NCBI GenBank assembly: GCA_021817245.1
Contig: JAKAVQ010000015.1
Coordinates: forward strand, 1 to 52,966
Source: Thermoplasmata archaeon
Lineage (GTDB): Archaea; Thermoplasmatota; Thermoplasmata; Lutacidiplasmatales; UBA184
Length of the DNA: 52,966 bases
Direction of reading: 5' to 3'
Made by a program: the position numbers and the translations under genes. Under the pieces are notes generated by a model, which searched no databases, was not told where the DNA came from, and saw nothing but the letters and a program-made list of their open reading frames with translations. Numbering within the stretch: the first letter of the stretch is position 1; each line of letters opens with the position of its first letter. Below are positions 17,170 through 26,400 of the stretch, in pieces.

Positions 17170-18381
17170 ATGGTAGCACAGGATCTACCGTCCTCCGAGC
17201 CCGCGATTCCGCTGGCCGCCCCGGAACCGGGGGCTGGGCCGTCCGCTCGCCCTCGGCGTGGATCCAAACCCGGCCGTCGTCCGAACCCGCGCATCGACCA
17301 GTACCGCCGGACCTGGTACTTCTTCCGTCGCAATACCCTTGCGATGGTCGGCCTGGGAATCTTGGTCTTCTTCCTCTTCGCGTTCGTCTACGGAGTGTCG
17401 TACCACGTCGACGATCAGCAGCTCGCCCTATGGTGCGCCACGGGCGGCTCCAACACCACGTGCACCCCGGGCGAGCCCTCGGTCTGCACCTACTCGCAGG
17501 GCACCCTCCCGACCGGGCCGGGCTGCTACATGACCCCCGTCGTGGCCGGCGTCCCCTATTCGAACTTCCTCGCACCGACCATGACGTTGAGTCCCCCCAG
17601 CCTGGGCCCCGCGCCGTTCGGTGCCTTCGTCGCGAGCGGACAGGTCGGGACCCCGTATTTCGAAAACCTCTACGACGGGCTCGTGAAGGGGTCGATGTGG
17701 TCGCTCTCCATCGCCGTGACGATCGTCTCGATCGGGGCCCTGACCGGCCTTCTCGTCGGGGTCGTCTCCGGCTTCTACGGGGGGATCGTGGACGAGGGAC
17801 TGATGCGGCTGACCGACATCTTCCTCTCGATCCCCCAGATCCTTTTGGTGATAGTCGTCATCATCGCCGGTGTGGAGCTCGGGCTCTCGAGCTTCCAAGG
17901 GCGTATCTTCCTCATGGTCGGCGCGTTCGCCCTGACCTGGTGGCCGACGTACGGTCGTATCGTACGGGGCCAAGTGCTGGTGGTCCGCGAGCAGAAGTAC
18001 GTCGAGGCGGCCCGGGCGAGCGGAGCGGGTAACGCGCGCATCCTTCGTAAGCATGTCCTGCCGAACAGCCTCTACCCCGTCTTCGTCCAGATGTCGCTGG
18101 ACGTCGGATCCATCCCCTTGCTCGTTGCCGCGCTGATCTACATTGGGTTCCCGATCGTCCCCAACCCGCTCTGGCCGGAGTGGGGCTCCATCGCCGCCGA
18201 GGCGACCTTGACACTGCCCAGCCTGATCCTCACCTGCGCCAATCTCGCACCCGGCACCGCATGCCCGATCCCGTGGTGGCAGATCCTGTTCCCGGGCGCA
18301 GCCCTCTTCCTTTTCGCGATCAGCGTGAACTTCGTGGCGGACGGACTCAGGGACGCCTTGGACCCGCGCCTTCGGAGGTGA
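17170..18381 (+). CDS. dppC: Peptide ABC transporter permease, DppC/OppC family
   Basis: 403 residues. A Pro/Arg-rich cytoplasmic N-terminus precedes helix 1 (NTLAMVGLGILVFFLFAFVY). A large external loop of about 95 residues carries four cysteines (WCATGGSNTTC, SVCTY, GCYM). The permease core follows: YDGLVKGSMWSLSIAVTIVS, GALTGLLVGVVSGFYGG, DIFLSIPQILLVIVVII, VREQKYVEAARASGAGNARI (EAA loop). A late loop with two further cysteines (LTCANLAPGTAC) and the last helix end it with DGLRDALDPRLRR, typical for the family. 12 nt after dppB and 10 nt before the first ATPase. Confidence 0.93.
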   Translation: MVAQDLPSSEPAIPLAAPEPGAGPSARPRRGSKPGRRPNPRIDQYRRTWYFFRRNTLAMVGLGILVFFLFAFVYGVSYHVDDQQLALWCATGGSNTTCTPGEPSVCTYSQGTLPTGPGCYMTPVVAGVPYSNFLAPTMTLSPPSLGPAPFGAFVASGQVGTPYFENLYDGLVKGSMWSLSIAVTIVSIGALTGLLVGVVSGFYGGIVDEGLMRLTDIFLSIPQILLVIVVIIAGVELGLSSFQGRIFLMVGAFALTWWPTYGRIVRGQVLVVREQKYVEAARASGAGNARILRKHVLPNSLYPVFVQMSLDVGSIPLLVAALIYIGFPIVPNPLWPEWGSIAAEATLTLPSLILTCANLAPGTACPIPWWQILFPGAALFLFAISVNFVADGLRDALDPRLRR

Positions 18382-18391
18382 GGACCCGCTC

Positions 18392-20014
18392 ATGGCACTC
18401 GCAGCAACACCGACGGTCGTCCCCATGGAGGAGCGCGAGCTTCCGAAGGCCGGTGCGGCCCCCGTAGTGGCCCCCGTGGATGGCGAGGACCACACGGGCC
18501 GGGACGTTGTCCTCGATGTCCGGAAGCTCGTCACCTACTTCTACACGTACGACGGGGTGGTCCGCGCGTTGGACGGGGTCTCGTTCAAGGTCCGGCAAGG
18601 CGAGACGCTCGGCCTGGTCGGGGAGACCGGTTGCGGAAAGAGCGTCACCGCGTTCTCGATCACCCGCCTCATCCCGGACCCGCCGGGCCGGGTGGTGAGC
18701 GGCAAGGTCCTCTACCGGGGGGCGGACCTCCTCTGGGAGCTTGACCGCGAGGCGAAGTTCAAGCCGGTCAAGGGAACGAACCGGGTCAAGGTCTCCCGTC
18801 GGTTCCGCCGCATCAAGGCCGCGATGGAGCGGATGATGTCCGTCCGGGGCCGGGGGATCTCGATGATCTTCCAGGAGCCGATGCAGGCAATGAACCCCGT
18901 CTTTCCGATCTGGGATCAGCTCGGGGAGGCGATCTACCTGCACCGGGGCGTTGAAGTGATCGATGGCCTGCTGAGCGCCACCCCCCACGACCCATCGGTC
19001 GCCCCCGCGGTCGACGCCCTTCTCGACGTCGGCCGGTCGGCAGACCGGACCCAGCTGCGGGAAGCTGCCCAAGCCCTCGCGCGGGCGGCGCATCTCCCGT
19101 CCCTCGAGACCGAGGCGTTCTACGCGGTTCGCGACAGCCTCCCCGACATCGAGCTCGCACGGACGCACCTGAACAAGGCGCTGAAGCGGCTAAAGCTCTC
19201 GGGCCTTCAGCGGGCGTACCTCCGTCGGGAGCGGCGGCGCATCGAACTGTCGAACAAGCTGCGCGACACCTACCTCGAGGAGATGCGCCTCGGCCGCCAC
19301 CTTCTCACCGCGCGAGCACCCATCCGCTCCGCCAACCTGTCGAATCAGGCGCGTCGTTGGCCCCTCCGGCTCTGGGGGATCCGGCGTCACGTCGATAAGC
19401 CGGTGAAGGAAGAGCTCCTGTGGCGGTCCGTCACCGAGCTCGAGGGCGTCCGCATCGCGAACCCGGTCCAGGTCGCGAAGGGCTTCCCGCACGAGCTCTC
19501 GGGCGGGATGCTCCAGCGGGTCATGATCGCCATGGCGCTCGCCCCGCAGCCCAGCATCCTGCTCGCGGACGAGCCCACCACCGCGCTCGACGTGACGATC
19601 CAGGCTCAGATCCTGGAACTGATGAATGAGCTCAAGCGGAAGGTCGGGACCGCGATCGTCCTCATCACCCACGACCTTGCCGTAATCGCCGAGGTCGCAG
19701 ATCGCGTCTGCGTCATGTATGCGGGGCAGATCGTCGAGAACGCCCCCGTACGGTCGCTCTTTCAGACCCCGCTTCACCCGTATGCCCAGGGACTTCTGGT
19801 CTCGATCCCCCGGATCGATCGGCCCGAGAAGAAGCTCGAGTCGATCCCGGGGTCGGTCCCGAACCTGATCTTCCCGCCCGCCGGCTGCCGATTCCACCCC
19901 CGCTGCCCGTATGCCATGCCGGTCTGCCGTGAGGTCCGGCCGCCGATGACCGATGAAGGGAACGGCCATCAAGTGGCGTGCCATTTATACCACGGACCGA
20001 CTGTGACCGAGTAA
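18392..20014 (+). CDS. dppD: Peptide ABC transporter ATPase, DppD/OppD family, with large insertion
   Basis: 540 residues against about 330 normally. Walker A GETGCGKS at 77-84, Q-loop glutamine at 161 ([13 protein letters not shown]), signature LSGGMLQRV near 369, Walker [15 protein letters not shown]-loop LITHDLAV. The C-terminal oligopeptide-specific segment has [14 protein letters not shown] then [13 protein letters not shown]. About 200 residues separate Q-loop and signature (50-60 is usual). The insert is mostly charged and helical ([40 protein letters not shown]). A second, shorter insertion lies between Walker A and the Q-loop. All nucleotide-binding motifs are intact, so it should be functional. 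Confidence 0.93.
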   Translation: MALAATPTVVPMEERELPKAGAAPVVAPVDGEDHTGRDVVLDVRKLVTYFYTYDGVVRALDGVSFKVRQGETLGLVGETGCGKSVTAFSITRLIPDPPGRVVSGKVLYRGADLLWELDREAKFKPVKGTNRVKVSRRFRRIKAAMERMMSVRGRGISMIFQEPMQAMNPVFPIWDQLGEAIYLHRGVEVIDGLLSATPHDPSVAPAVDALLDVGRSADRTQLREAAQALARAAHLPSLETEAFYAVRDSLPDIELARTHLNKALKRLKLSGLQRAYLRRERRRIELSNKLRDTYLEEMRLGRHLLTARAPIRSANLSNQARRWPLRLWGIRRHVDKPVKEELLWRSVTELEGVRIANPVQVAKGFPHELSGGMLQRVMIAMALAPQPSILLADEPTTALDVTIQAQILELMNELKRKVGTAIVLITHDLAVIAEVADRVCVMYAGQIVENAPVRSLFQTPLHPYAQGLLVSIPRIDRPEKKLESIPGSVPNLIFPPAGCRFHPRCPYAMPVCREVRPPMTDEGNGHQVACHLYHGPTVTE

Positions 20015-20018
20015 CGCA

Positions 20019-20026
20019 GGGGAGGT
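20019..20026 (+). promoter_or_regulatory. Strong Shine-Dalgarno before dppF
   Basis: GGGGAGGT lies 10 nt before the GTG at 20037 and decides that start. It complements the anti-SD CCTCC seen at the 16S 3' end at 52841-52846. Confidence 0.7.
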
Positions 20027-20036
20027 ATCGTCGCTC

Positions 20037-21245
20037 GTGGCGGAAGGCTCGGCAACGTCCCCAGTCGTCCTCGCGACCTACAACCTTCGAAAGTACTTCC
20101 CGGTACGGGGAGGGCTTTTCTCGTCGCACATCGGCGACGTTCGCGCGGTCGACGGGGTCACCTTCGACGTCCGGGAGGCCGAGACGGTGGGGCTCGTCGG
20201 GGAGTCCGGCTGCGGCAAGACCACGGTTGGGCGCCTCTTGCTCCGGCTGATCGAGCCTTCCTCGGGCCACACCTACTACCGACCGACCCCGGAGATCCTC
20301 TCGAAGCTCAACTCCGACTACGTCCGGCTCAAGGACCTGACGCCGGAGAACAACGGTTCTCATGCGCCCGAGAGTCCGGACGCGACCGCCGCGCTCAAGG
20401 AGCTGGATGAGCTCGCCGAGCAGTACTCCCTGTACCGCAAGTCGCGCAGCCAGATGCGGGAGCTCCGCGGAAAGCTGCAGATCGTCTTCCAGGATCCGTT
20501 CAGCTCGCTTTCCCCCCGCATGCTCGTCCGCGACATCCTCGCCGAGCCGATGGAGATCCACCACGTCGGGACCCGGCAAGAACGCTACCAGCGGGTCAAC
20601 GAGCTCGTCCAGGAGGTCGGCTTGAACCCCGACCATGTCTGGAGGTTTCCGCACGAGTTCTCGGGAGGCCAGCGACAGCGGCTCGGCCTCGCACGGGCCC
20701 TCGCTCTCCGACCGGAGTTCGTGGTGCTCGACGAGCCGACGAGCGCGCTCGACGTCTCGGTCCAGGCACAGATCCTCAACATCCTCGAGAAGCTCCAGAC
20801 CGAGTTCCGTCTCTCCTACCTGTTCATCTCGCACCATCTCTCGGTCGTGCGCGCGATCAGCGACCGGGTCGTCGTGATGTACCTCGGGAAGGTGATGGAA
20901 CGCGCGGACACGACCGACCTTTTCGCCCGTCCGATGCACCCGTACACGCAGGCGCTGCTCTCCGCGATCCCGATCCCGGATCCGACGCTCAAGTCGGAGC
21001 GGATCATCCTCTCGGGAGACGTGCCAAGCCCCGCGGCCCCGCCGCCCGGCTGCCGGTTCCATACGCGCTGCCCGGCCGTGATGCCGGTCTGCTCGAAGAC
21101 CGAGCCCCCGCTCCTCGAGGTCCGACCTCGGCATTGGGTCGCCTGTCACCTGTATCCGACGCCCCTCGCCGGCGGCGCTGCCCCGGTCGGCGCCATCGCC
21201 GGTGTTCCTCCGGCCGAGGCCGCGACCGTCGCCCCCGCCAACTGA
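20037..21245 (+). CDS. dppF: Peptide ABC transporter ATPase, DppF/OppF family
   Basis: 402 residues. [20 protein letters not shown] and [18 protein letters not shown] are typical of DppF. Walker [10 protein letters not shown]; then about 70 residues of insertion before the Q-loop ([16 protein letters not shown]); signature [15 protein letters not shown]; Walker [16 protein letters not shown]-loop FISHHLSVV. The C-terminal segment with [15 protein letters not shown] is the peptide-transporter type. A Pro/Ala tail ends it. GTG start with a strong SD. It pairs with dppD as the second nucleotide-binding domain. Confidence 0.94.
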   Translation: MAEGSATSPVVLATYNLRKYFPVRGGLFSSHIGDVRAVDGVTFDVREAETVGLVGESGCGKTTVGRLLLRLIEPSSGHTYYRPTPEILSKLNSDYVRLKDLTPENNGSHAPESPDATAALKELDELAEQYSLYRKSRSQMRELRGKLQIVFQDPFSSLSPRMLVRDILAEPMEIHHVGTRQERYQRVNELVQEVGLNPDHVWRFPHEFSGGQRQRLGLARALALRPEFVVLDEPTSALDVSVQAQILNILEKLQTEFRLSYLFISHHLSVVRAISDRVVVMYLGKVMERADTTDLFARPMHPYTQALLSAIPIPDPTLKSERIILSGDVPSPAAPPPGCRFHTRCPAVMPVCSKTEPPLLEVRPRHWVACHLYPTPLAGGAAPVGAIAGVPPAEAATVAPAN

Positions 21246-21249
21246 CGGC

Positions 21250-21272
21250 GGACTTCCTCTCCTTCGCTTTTG
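21250..21272 (+). terminator. Pyrimidine-rich tract after the transporter operon
   Basis: A C/T-rich run with TCCTCTCCTTCGCTTTTG follows the dppF stop. Archaeal terminators are typically T-rich tracts; no strong hairpin is visible here, so termination may be partial. Confidence 0.3.
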
Positions 21273-21285
21273 CGATGGCGTACCG

Positions 21286-21705
21286 ATGGCGAAGTCTACC
21301 TCTGGCGCCGACCCGAACCCCCCGGTCCGCCGACGCTCCCTGATCGAGGCGGAGTCGGACGTCGGCTGGAAGACCTGGGTCCTCCGCAGCGGGCTCCAGC
21401 CGTGGTTCCTGCTGCTCTTCCTGACGATCGATGTCTGGGTCGCCATCGTCTGGGTCCGGGCGGGCCTGACGCTCCTCCTCCTCGTCGCCGGGGCGATCCT
21501 CGCCCTGATCCCGGTCCTGTTCCTCGAATTCCTTCTCTACCGCTACCTCTGGTTCCGGCCGCATCCGGAGGATCCGAGACCGTTCCGCCGGACCGTGATT
21601 CGCCCGGTACCGGCGGGCATCTGGACGCCGGAGGGGGAGCGGCTGCGGGCCGGCCTTGACCTACGCACGGATGACGCGGCGGCGCGGCGTGAAGAGTTTC
21701 TCTAG
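21286..21705 (+). CDS. Small two-helix membrane protein, unknown function
   Basis: 139 residues from ATG 21286, 40 nt after dppF. A charged N-terminus is followed by two hydrophobic helices (PWFLLLFLTIDVWVAIVW; LTLLLLVAGAILALIPVLFL) and a soluble basic C-terminus (YRYLWFRPHPEDPRPFRRTV). I recognise no family. Its stop codon TAG at 21703-21705 is formed by the TA target dinucleotide plus the first G of the IS630 element; the ancestral sequence on the far side (TA then GCGG) would also read TAG, so the insertion left the protein unchanged. Confidence 0.7.
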   Translation: MAKSTSGADPNPPVRRRSLIEAESDVGWKTWVLRSGLQPWFLLLFLTIDVWVAIVWVRAGLTLLLLVAGAILALIPVLFLEFLLYRYLWFRPHPEDPRPFRRTVIRPVPAGIWTPEGERLRAGLDLRTDDAAARREEFL

Positions 21706-22893
21706 TGGAGTGTTGCTGACAGATGCGATATTATCCGGGTGAGGGGAGTTCGCCGGTGCCATCCCATCCGAGGAGCTGACGGATTTTCCGCACCTTCCGA
21801 ACGATCTCCTCCGCGCTCACGGTCCACACCCACGGGTGGGCCTCGCCGTTGGAAACCTTCGCGTATTCCTCGATGGCCTGCACGAGCTCCGGGACGCTGT
21901 GGAAACTCCCTCGAGTGAGCGCATGCTGTTGGAGTTGGCCCAGCCATCCCTCGACCATGTTCATCCACGACGAACTGGTCGGGACGAAGTGGAAGTGGAC
22001 CCTCGGGTGTCGGCGAAGCCACCGCTGCACTTGTTCGCCCTTGTGGACGCTCAGGTTGTCCAGCACCACGTGGATCTGGAGCTCGAGAGGGACCCTTCGG
22101 TTCAGGACGTTCATGAAGGCGAGGAACTCCTTCTGTGTGTGCTGGGGATAGTACCCCGTCACGACCTGCCCATCGAGGATGTTGAGTGCGGCGAAGAGGT
22201 CGACCGTACCGTTGCGTCGGTAGTCGTGCGGACGGCCCTCGGGCCAGTTCTTCCCCATCGGGAGGATCGCCTGGGTTCGCTCGAGCGCTTGCGTCTGGGG
22301 GTTCTCGTCCACGCTGAAGATGATCGCCTTCTCAGGAGGGTTCTGGTAGAGTCCGACCACATCGACGACCTTCTCCTCGAACCGTCGGTCGTGGCTGAGC
22401 TTGAACGACTGCTTCAGATGGGGCTTGAGCCCGTATCGCCGCCAGACGCGATGGACGGTGACCGGGTCCACGCCGATCTCCTTCGCCATGACCCGAGTCG
22501 ACCAGTGGGTCCGACCTCGGGGCTGGGTGTGCAGGGTGCGGTCGACGATGCGCGCGACGACAGCTCGGGAGAGTCGGGGGCGCCGGCCCGGGCGCGGGGC
22601 ATCCTTCGCGATCCCCTCGAGACGCAAGAGAAGGAAGCGGCGACACCAGAGCCCGACCGTGTTGGGCCGGGTCGTGAGTTCCTCCGCAATCTCTTGGTTC
22701 GCCTTGCCCTCGGCCGCCCGAAGGACGATACGGGCCCGAAGGACCAACCGCTGGGGAGTCGAGCGGCCGCGCGACCAGGTCTCGAGCTGGGTACGCTCCT
22801 CGGGACTGAGCTCCAGCGGCGGGGCGACACGCATGCCCACCGCAAGGAAGAGGAGGAACTTATACTATCGCCTAATAGTGTAGCACTCCACTA
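21703..22893. mobile_element. IS630-family insertion sequence with TA target duplication
   Basis: The ends are TAGTGGAGTG at 21703 and its exact complement CACTCCACTA ending at 22893. Further inside, the two termini again agree (GCGATATTAT versus GCGATAGTAT, about 25 nt in), giving an imperfect inverted repeat of about 33 nt. The outermost TA on each side is the target duplication expected of IS630/Tc1-type elements, so the element proper is about 1.19 kb (21705-22891). It contains one intact transposase gene, suggesting recent insertion. Only one copy is in the window. Confidence 0.88.
21731..22840 (-). CDS. IS630-family DDE transposase
   Basis: 369 residues. The N-terminal region has helix-turn-helix modules (SPEERTQLETWSRGRSTPQR, ANQEIAEELTTRPNTVGLW and WSTRVMAKEIGVDPVTVHRV). 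The DDE catalytic core has D178 (FSVDENPQ), D261 (HVVLDNLSVHK) and E297 (SWMNMVEGWLG), the IS630 spacing. No frameshift. Start is GTG 22840 or ATG 22834; a TATA-like GTATAAGTT at about 22857-22865, inside the terminal repeat, favours the latter. It is intact and probably active. Confidence 0.95.
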   Translation of the reverse strand: MGMRVAPPLELSPEERTQLETWSRGRSTPQRLVLRARIVLRAAEGKANQEIAEELTTRPNTVGLWCRRFLLLRLEGIAKDAPRPGRRPRLSRAVVARIVDRTLHTQPRGRTHWSTRVMAKEIGVDPVTVHRVWRRYGLKPHLKQSFKLSHDRRFEEKVVDVVGLYQNPPEKAIIFSVDENPQTQALERTQAILPMGKNWPEGRPHDYRRNGTVDLFAALNILDGQVVTGYYPQHTQKEFLAFMNVLNRRVPLELQIHVVLDNLSVHKGEQVQRWLRRHPRVHFHFVPTSSSWMNMVEGWLGQLQQHALTRGSFHSVPELVQAIEEYAKVSNGEAHPWVWTVSAEEIVRKVRKIRQLLGWDGTGELPSPG

Positions 22894-23383
22894 GCGGGGC
22901 CGGTCACGGCGCGCGCGGGCCGAACGACTCGCGCTAGTCCCCTTGAGAGAATCGCAGGTCCGTCAGGGGTCGCCTCCCTCCCCCAGGCGATAGGTAAGCC
23001 TCGGGTCCCCCCCTCGAGTCCCTCCGACTAGGACGAGCCGGCACTCCGAGTTCCCCCGGGCCGGTTAGACACGATATCGGGGATGCGTCGCCCGGTACGG
23101 CCGCTTTCCCGAATGAGACTCCACGCGCGCGGGGCCGGCCGGACCTCGCAGACGAGGGACGTGAAGCACTTTACCCACGACCGTCACCGAAGTCCTGCAG
23201 ACCGAATGCGGAGCACAGAATGACGAGGCGTGACAACGGGGGAGGGTCTGAGTCCGATCAGACCTCGGTCGGTGGCATCCCCCACCGGGACCTCCTCCGG
23301 CCGAGCGATCGGGCGCGACTACCGGTGAAGTGATCGCGCCTGCGATACCTGCACCGCTAAGAAAAGAGATGGTGGAAGGGGTT
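22894..23383. other. Gene-free intergenic region with tandem hairpins
   Basis: About 490 nt between the IS630 right end and the terminator of the substrate-binding protein gene, lying at a convergent junction. No convincing open frame, tRNA, RNase P RNA or 7S RNA signature was found. Two close inverted repeats are visible: GGTCTGA-GTCCGA-TCAGACC (23245-23264) and CGGTGG-CATCCC-CCACCG (23270-23287). An ACAGAA hexamer lies 25 nt before the first. It may hold an unrecognised structured RNA or be remnant sequence. Confidence 0.5.
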
Positions 23384-23407
23384 CCGGGGCCCGCGCGTAG
23401 GCCCCGG
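23355..23407 (-). terminator. Hairpin plus pyrimidine tail terminating the substrate-binding protein gene
   Basis: On the minus strand, 22 nt after the stop at 23429, CCGGGGCC-TACGCGCG-GGCCCCGG forms an 8-bp GC stem (23384-23407), followed by a C/T-rich tail including TCTCTTTTCTTAG. This is an intrinsic-terminator-like arrangement. Confidence 0.6.
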
Positions 23408-23428
23408 CTCCGCGGGCTCTTCGCTCGT

Positions 23429-26400
23429 CTACGCGGCCACTCCGTTGCCGCTCATCTGGTACCAGACGATGTCGGCAATGCCACCCGAGAGGATCAGGTT
23501 GGTGTTCACGCTCGAGGGGTTGATCCACGGCGCGTAGGTGAAGACCGCGTTCGTTTGGCCGTCCGGCACGTTGAACCCCATCAGGGTGAAGATCGCGTCG
23601 GAGAGCTGGTACTCCTGGGTCGACTGCGCCAGGTTCGCGTTCGAGTTCGCATCGTGGACCATGGCCACCGTGAGGTTGTAGACGACACCCTGGCAATCCG
23701 TCGGGATCATCGACACCGAGGCCCAGTAGGTCTCGTTCGCGAGCGTGGCGCCCGAGTTGACGCAACTCGCCGAGTTGTAGTTCCCGCCGAACTGCTGCTG
23801 GCTCAACGTCTCGTAGTAGGCGTTCGGACCCGAGTACGTCCCATCCGGCAGCAGCATCGGGATCGCGAAGTCCCACGGACTCGCATAGTCCGCGGCCCAC
23901 GCGAGAACCCAGAAGTCGAGCGCAGTCTGGCCCGGCGCCGCGATGTTCGCACCAAGCTGGCTGAACGACAGATCGAAGGTGGTCGGCTGGATCACGCCAC
24001 CCGACAGCGTCGAGATCAGGGGGATCCAGATCTTGAACGTCGCGTCGAGCGTCGTCGCCCCGATCTCGCCGATCAACGGGAAGATCAGCGGGTTCGAGGC
24101 AGTGTAGCCGCCCGCGCCGAACTGCGGGTCGTACACCGGCGACGAGGGGTTGGTGATCTGCGCCCACCACCACGCCGCGGAGTGGTTCTGGTTCGGGTTC
24201 GTCGACGGGTTCTCGAACTGCCCAGTACTCGTGTTGTAGTTCGGGAACTGGCTAAGCACCGCCGTGTTGCCGTTCGGGTAGATGTTCCCGAGGTACTGTG
24301 GGAAGTATCCCGCGTAGGTCGAGGCGAAGTTCAGCCCGAGCACGGTGTTCAGTGTGTTCTGGACCGTCGCGTACGGGAACGATGCCGCGAGGAAGTCCCG
24401 GAGACCCACGTAGGCAAACGTGTTCGCCTGGATGTTCGTCGACTGCGGATCGATCAACTTCAGGCCAGGGACGTTGATCTGCAGGTTCGGCATCATGAAC
24501 GCGATGTCGGTCGTGGGTGCCTGCAGGATCCCAATCAGTCCCTTCTGCTGCAGCGCGATCTCGGTCGACGCGTGGGACGTAAAGATCCCCGCCACGTCGG
24601 CGAAGCCCGCCTGGTAGTCAGCGATGGACTGCTGGTCCGACAGAAGCCACTGGACGTTCACCGTGTTCGCGTAGGTCCCGGGCGCCGGCTGGCAGGCGGG
24701 GTTGCCCGCACATCCCACCGGCTGCACGTAGTAGGGGTTCGCCTTCATCGTGTAGCCGATCGAGAAGCTCGCGCTCACGAGGTAGAACGGACCGCTACCC
24801 GCCGCCACTGTCCGGGTCTGCGGGGTCGCCGCCGGGTAGTTCGACCCGGCGGAGATCTCCGCCGCGTCGTAGGCCGTCGACGAGAGGCCCGCGACGTACG
24901 ACCGCCACGCGGTCGAGTTCGTGGTCGTAAACCCGCCCGGAAGCTTGCACGCCTGGTTCGCGCCCGCCGAGGTCCAGCCCGGAAGTCCCGCGCCCAGCCC
25001 GACGTAGTAGCTGCACTCTTCCACCGAGCCGCCGAGCGGGTCGGTGATCAGTTGCAGGAAGTTCGGCCAGGCGAGACCGCCGCCCCACACGTTGAAGGTG
25101 ATGCAGCCGTTCTCGCTCATCGCCGTCGCCGGACAGTACTGGGAGTCGTTGACCAGCATCGACCCGAGGATGTTCTGCGGGGTGTTGTTGTACGGGGAGT
25201 GGAGGCCGCCGTCCCAGGCCGGGTTTCCGTTCGGCAGGAGCGACTGCGCGAGGATCCAGCCGTTGTAGTAGCCCGGTCCGGGCACGGTCGAGTAGGCGAT
25301 CGCGCGCGCGACCGAGAACATCACGTCCGAGGGATAGACCGGCTGCGGCTGGCCTGTGGTCGGGTCGTAGAACCGCGCGTGCGGGTCGATCGGGAACGTC
25401 CAGTACTCGGGTCCACCGACCGCCGTGTTGTTCACCACCAGGTCGTTCCCGTAGAGCGAGGTGCACTGCGGGCTCCCCGGCACACAGGTCGAGAGCGTCG
25501 GCACGTAGCTCTGGTAGTTGGCGCCGACCTGGGTCCCGTTGTAGCTGACCAGGGTCTGGAAGACGTTCATGATCGGTTCGTCACCGACGGTGTCGTAGTC
25601 GTACGCCGGGTCGGTTCCGCCGATCGGAGGACCGCCGACCTCTACGGCATCGATCTGGCCCGGGTGGGGGCTCTTCGCGGTCGGAGCCGCACAGAGCGAG
25701 CACGAGGGAACCAGCGCGTTCGCCGCCAGCACGTCCACCGACCAGGTATAGTCCTGGTAGAGGGTCGCGGTCGAGTTGGCCGTCGGACCCTTCATGGTGA
25801 TCGTGTAGAAGCCGGGGTTCGAGAAGGTGTAGGTGGCGCTCACCGAGGTGGCCGACGACTTGAGTCCGGACTGGGTGCCCCCGGAGGACGAGAGGGAGGG
25901 AGCTCCCGGGGTCCAGCCGGCAGCGGACGGCATCACCGTGTAGGTGGCGCTCACATTGACCGACCCTCCCGCGGCGACCCATGGGTAGACTCCGCCGGTG
26001 GCGTTCGTGAAGGTCGTCACGAGGGTCGGGAAGTAGCCGAAGGTCAGGTTGGTGAGCGACTGGGTCACACGGATCGGGAAGTAGCTGTTCGTCCCGGTGT
26101 GGGTGACTCCGCCGACGACGGCGGTCGCGTTGATGAGGTAGGTTCCCAACTGACCATAATAGTGGGTAAAGGTACCGGTGCTCTGGGTCGTGGTGGTCCC
26201 ATCGCCCCAGGCCACGTTGAAGCTGCTCGCGATCTCACCGCCGGTCAGGCTGACCGTCATGGGCAGAGGAGAGCCCACGGCGACCGAGGCGGTGGTCTGG
26301 CCGTACCCCGGAGTGTACGGGGTATACAGCTTCACGTCGTTCAAGGTTGTCGGGGGCGCGCAGATCGAAGCCGGCTGACAGCTCGACTTCGTCGTCGTGC

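Noticed and set aside
22894..23383. RNase P RNA, 7S RNA or tRNA in the gene-free region
   Set aside because: An ACAGAA hexamer was noticed, but the GAGGAAAGTCC-type and other conserved blocks of RNase P RNA, the SRP helix-8 motifs and any cloverleaf were not found on either strand.
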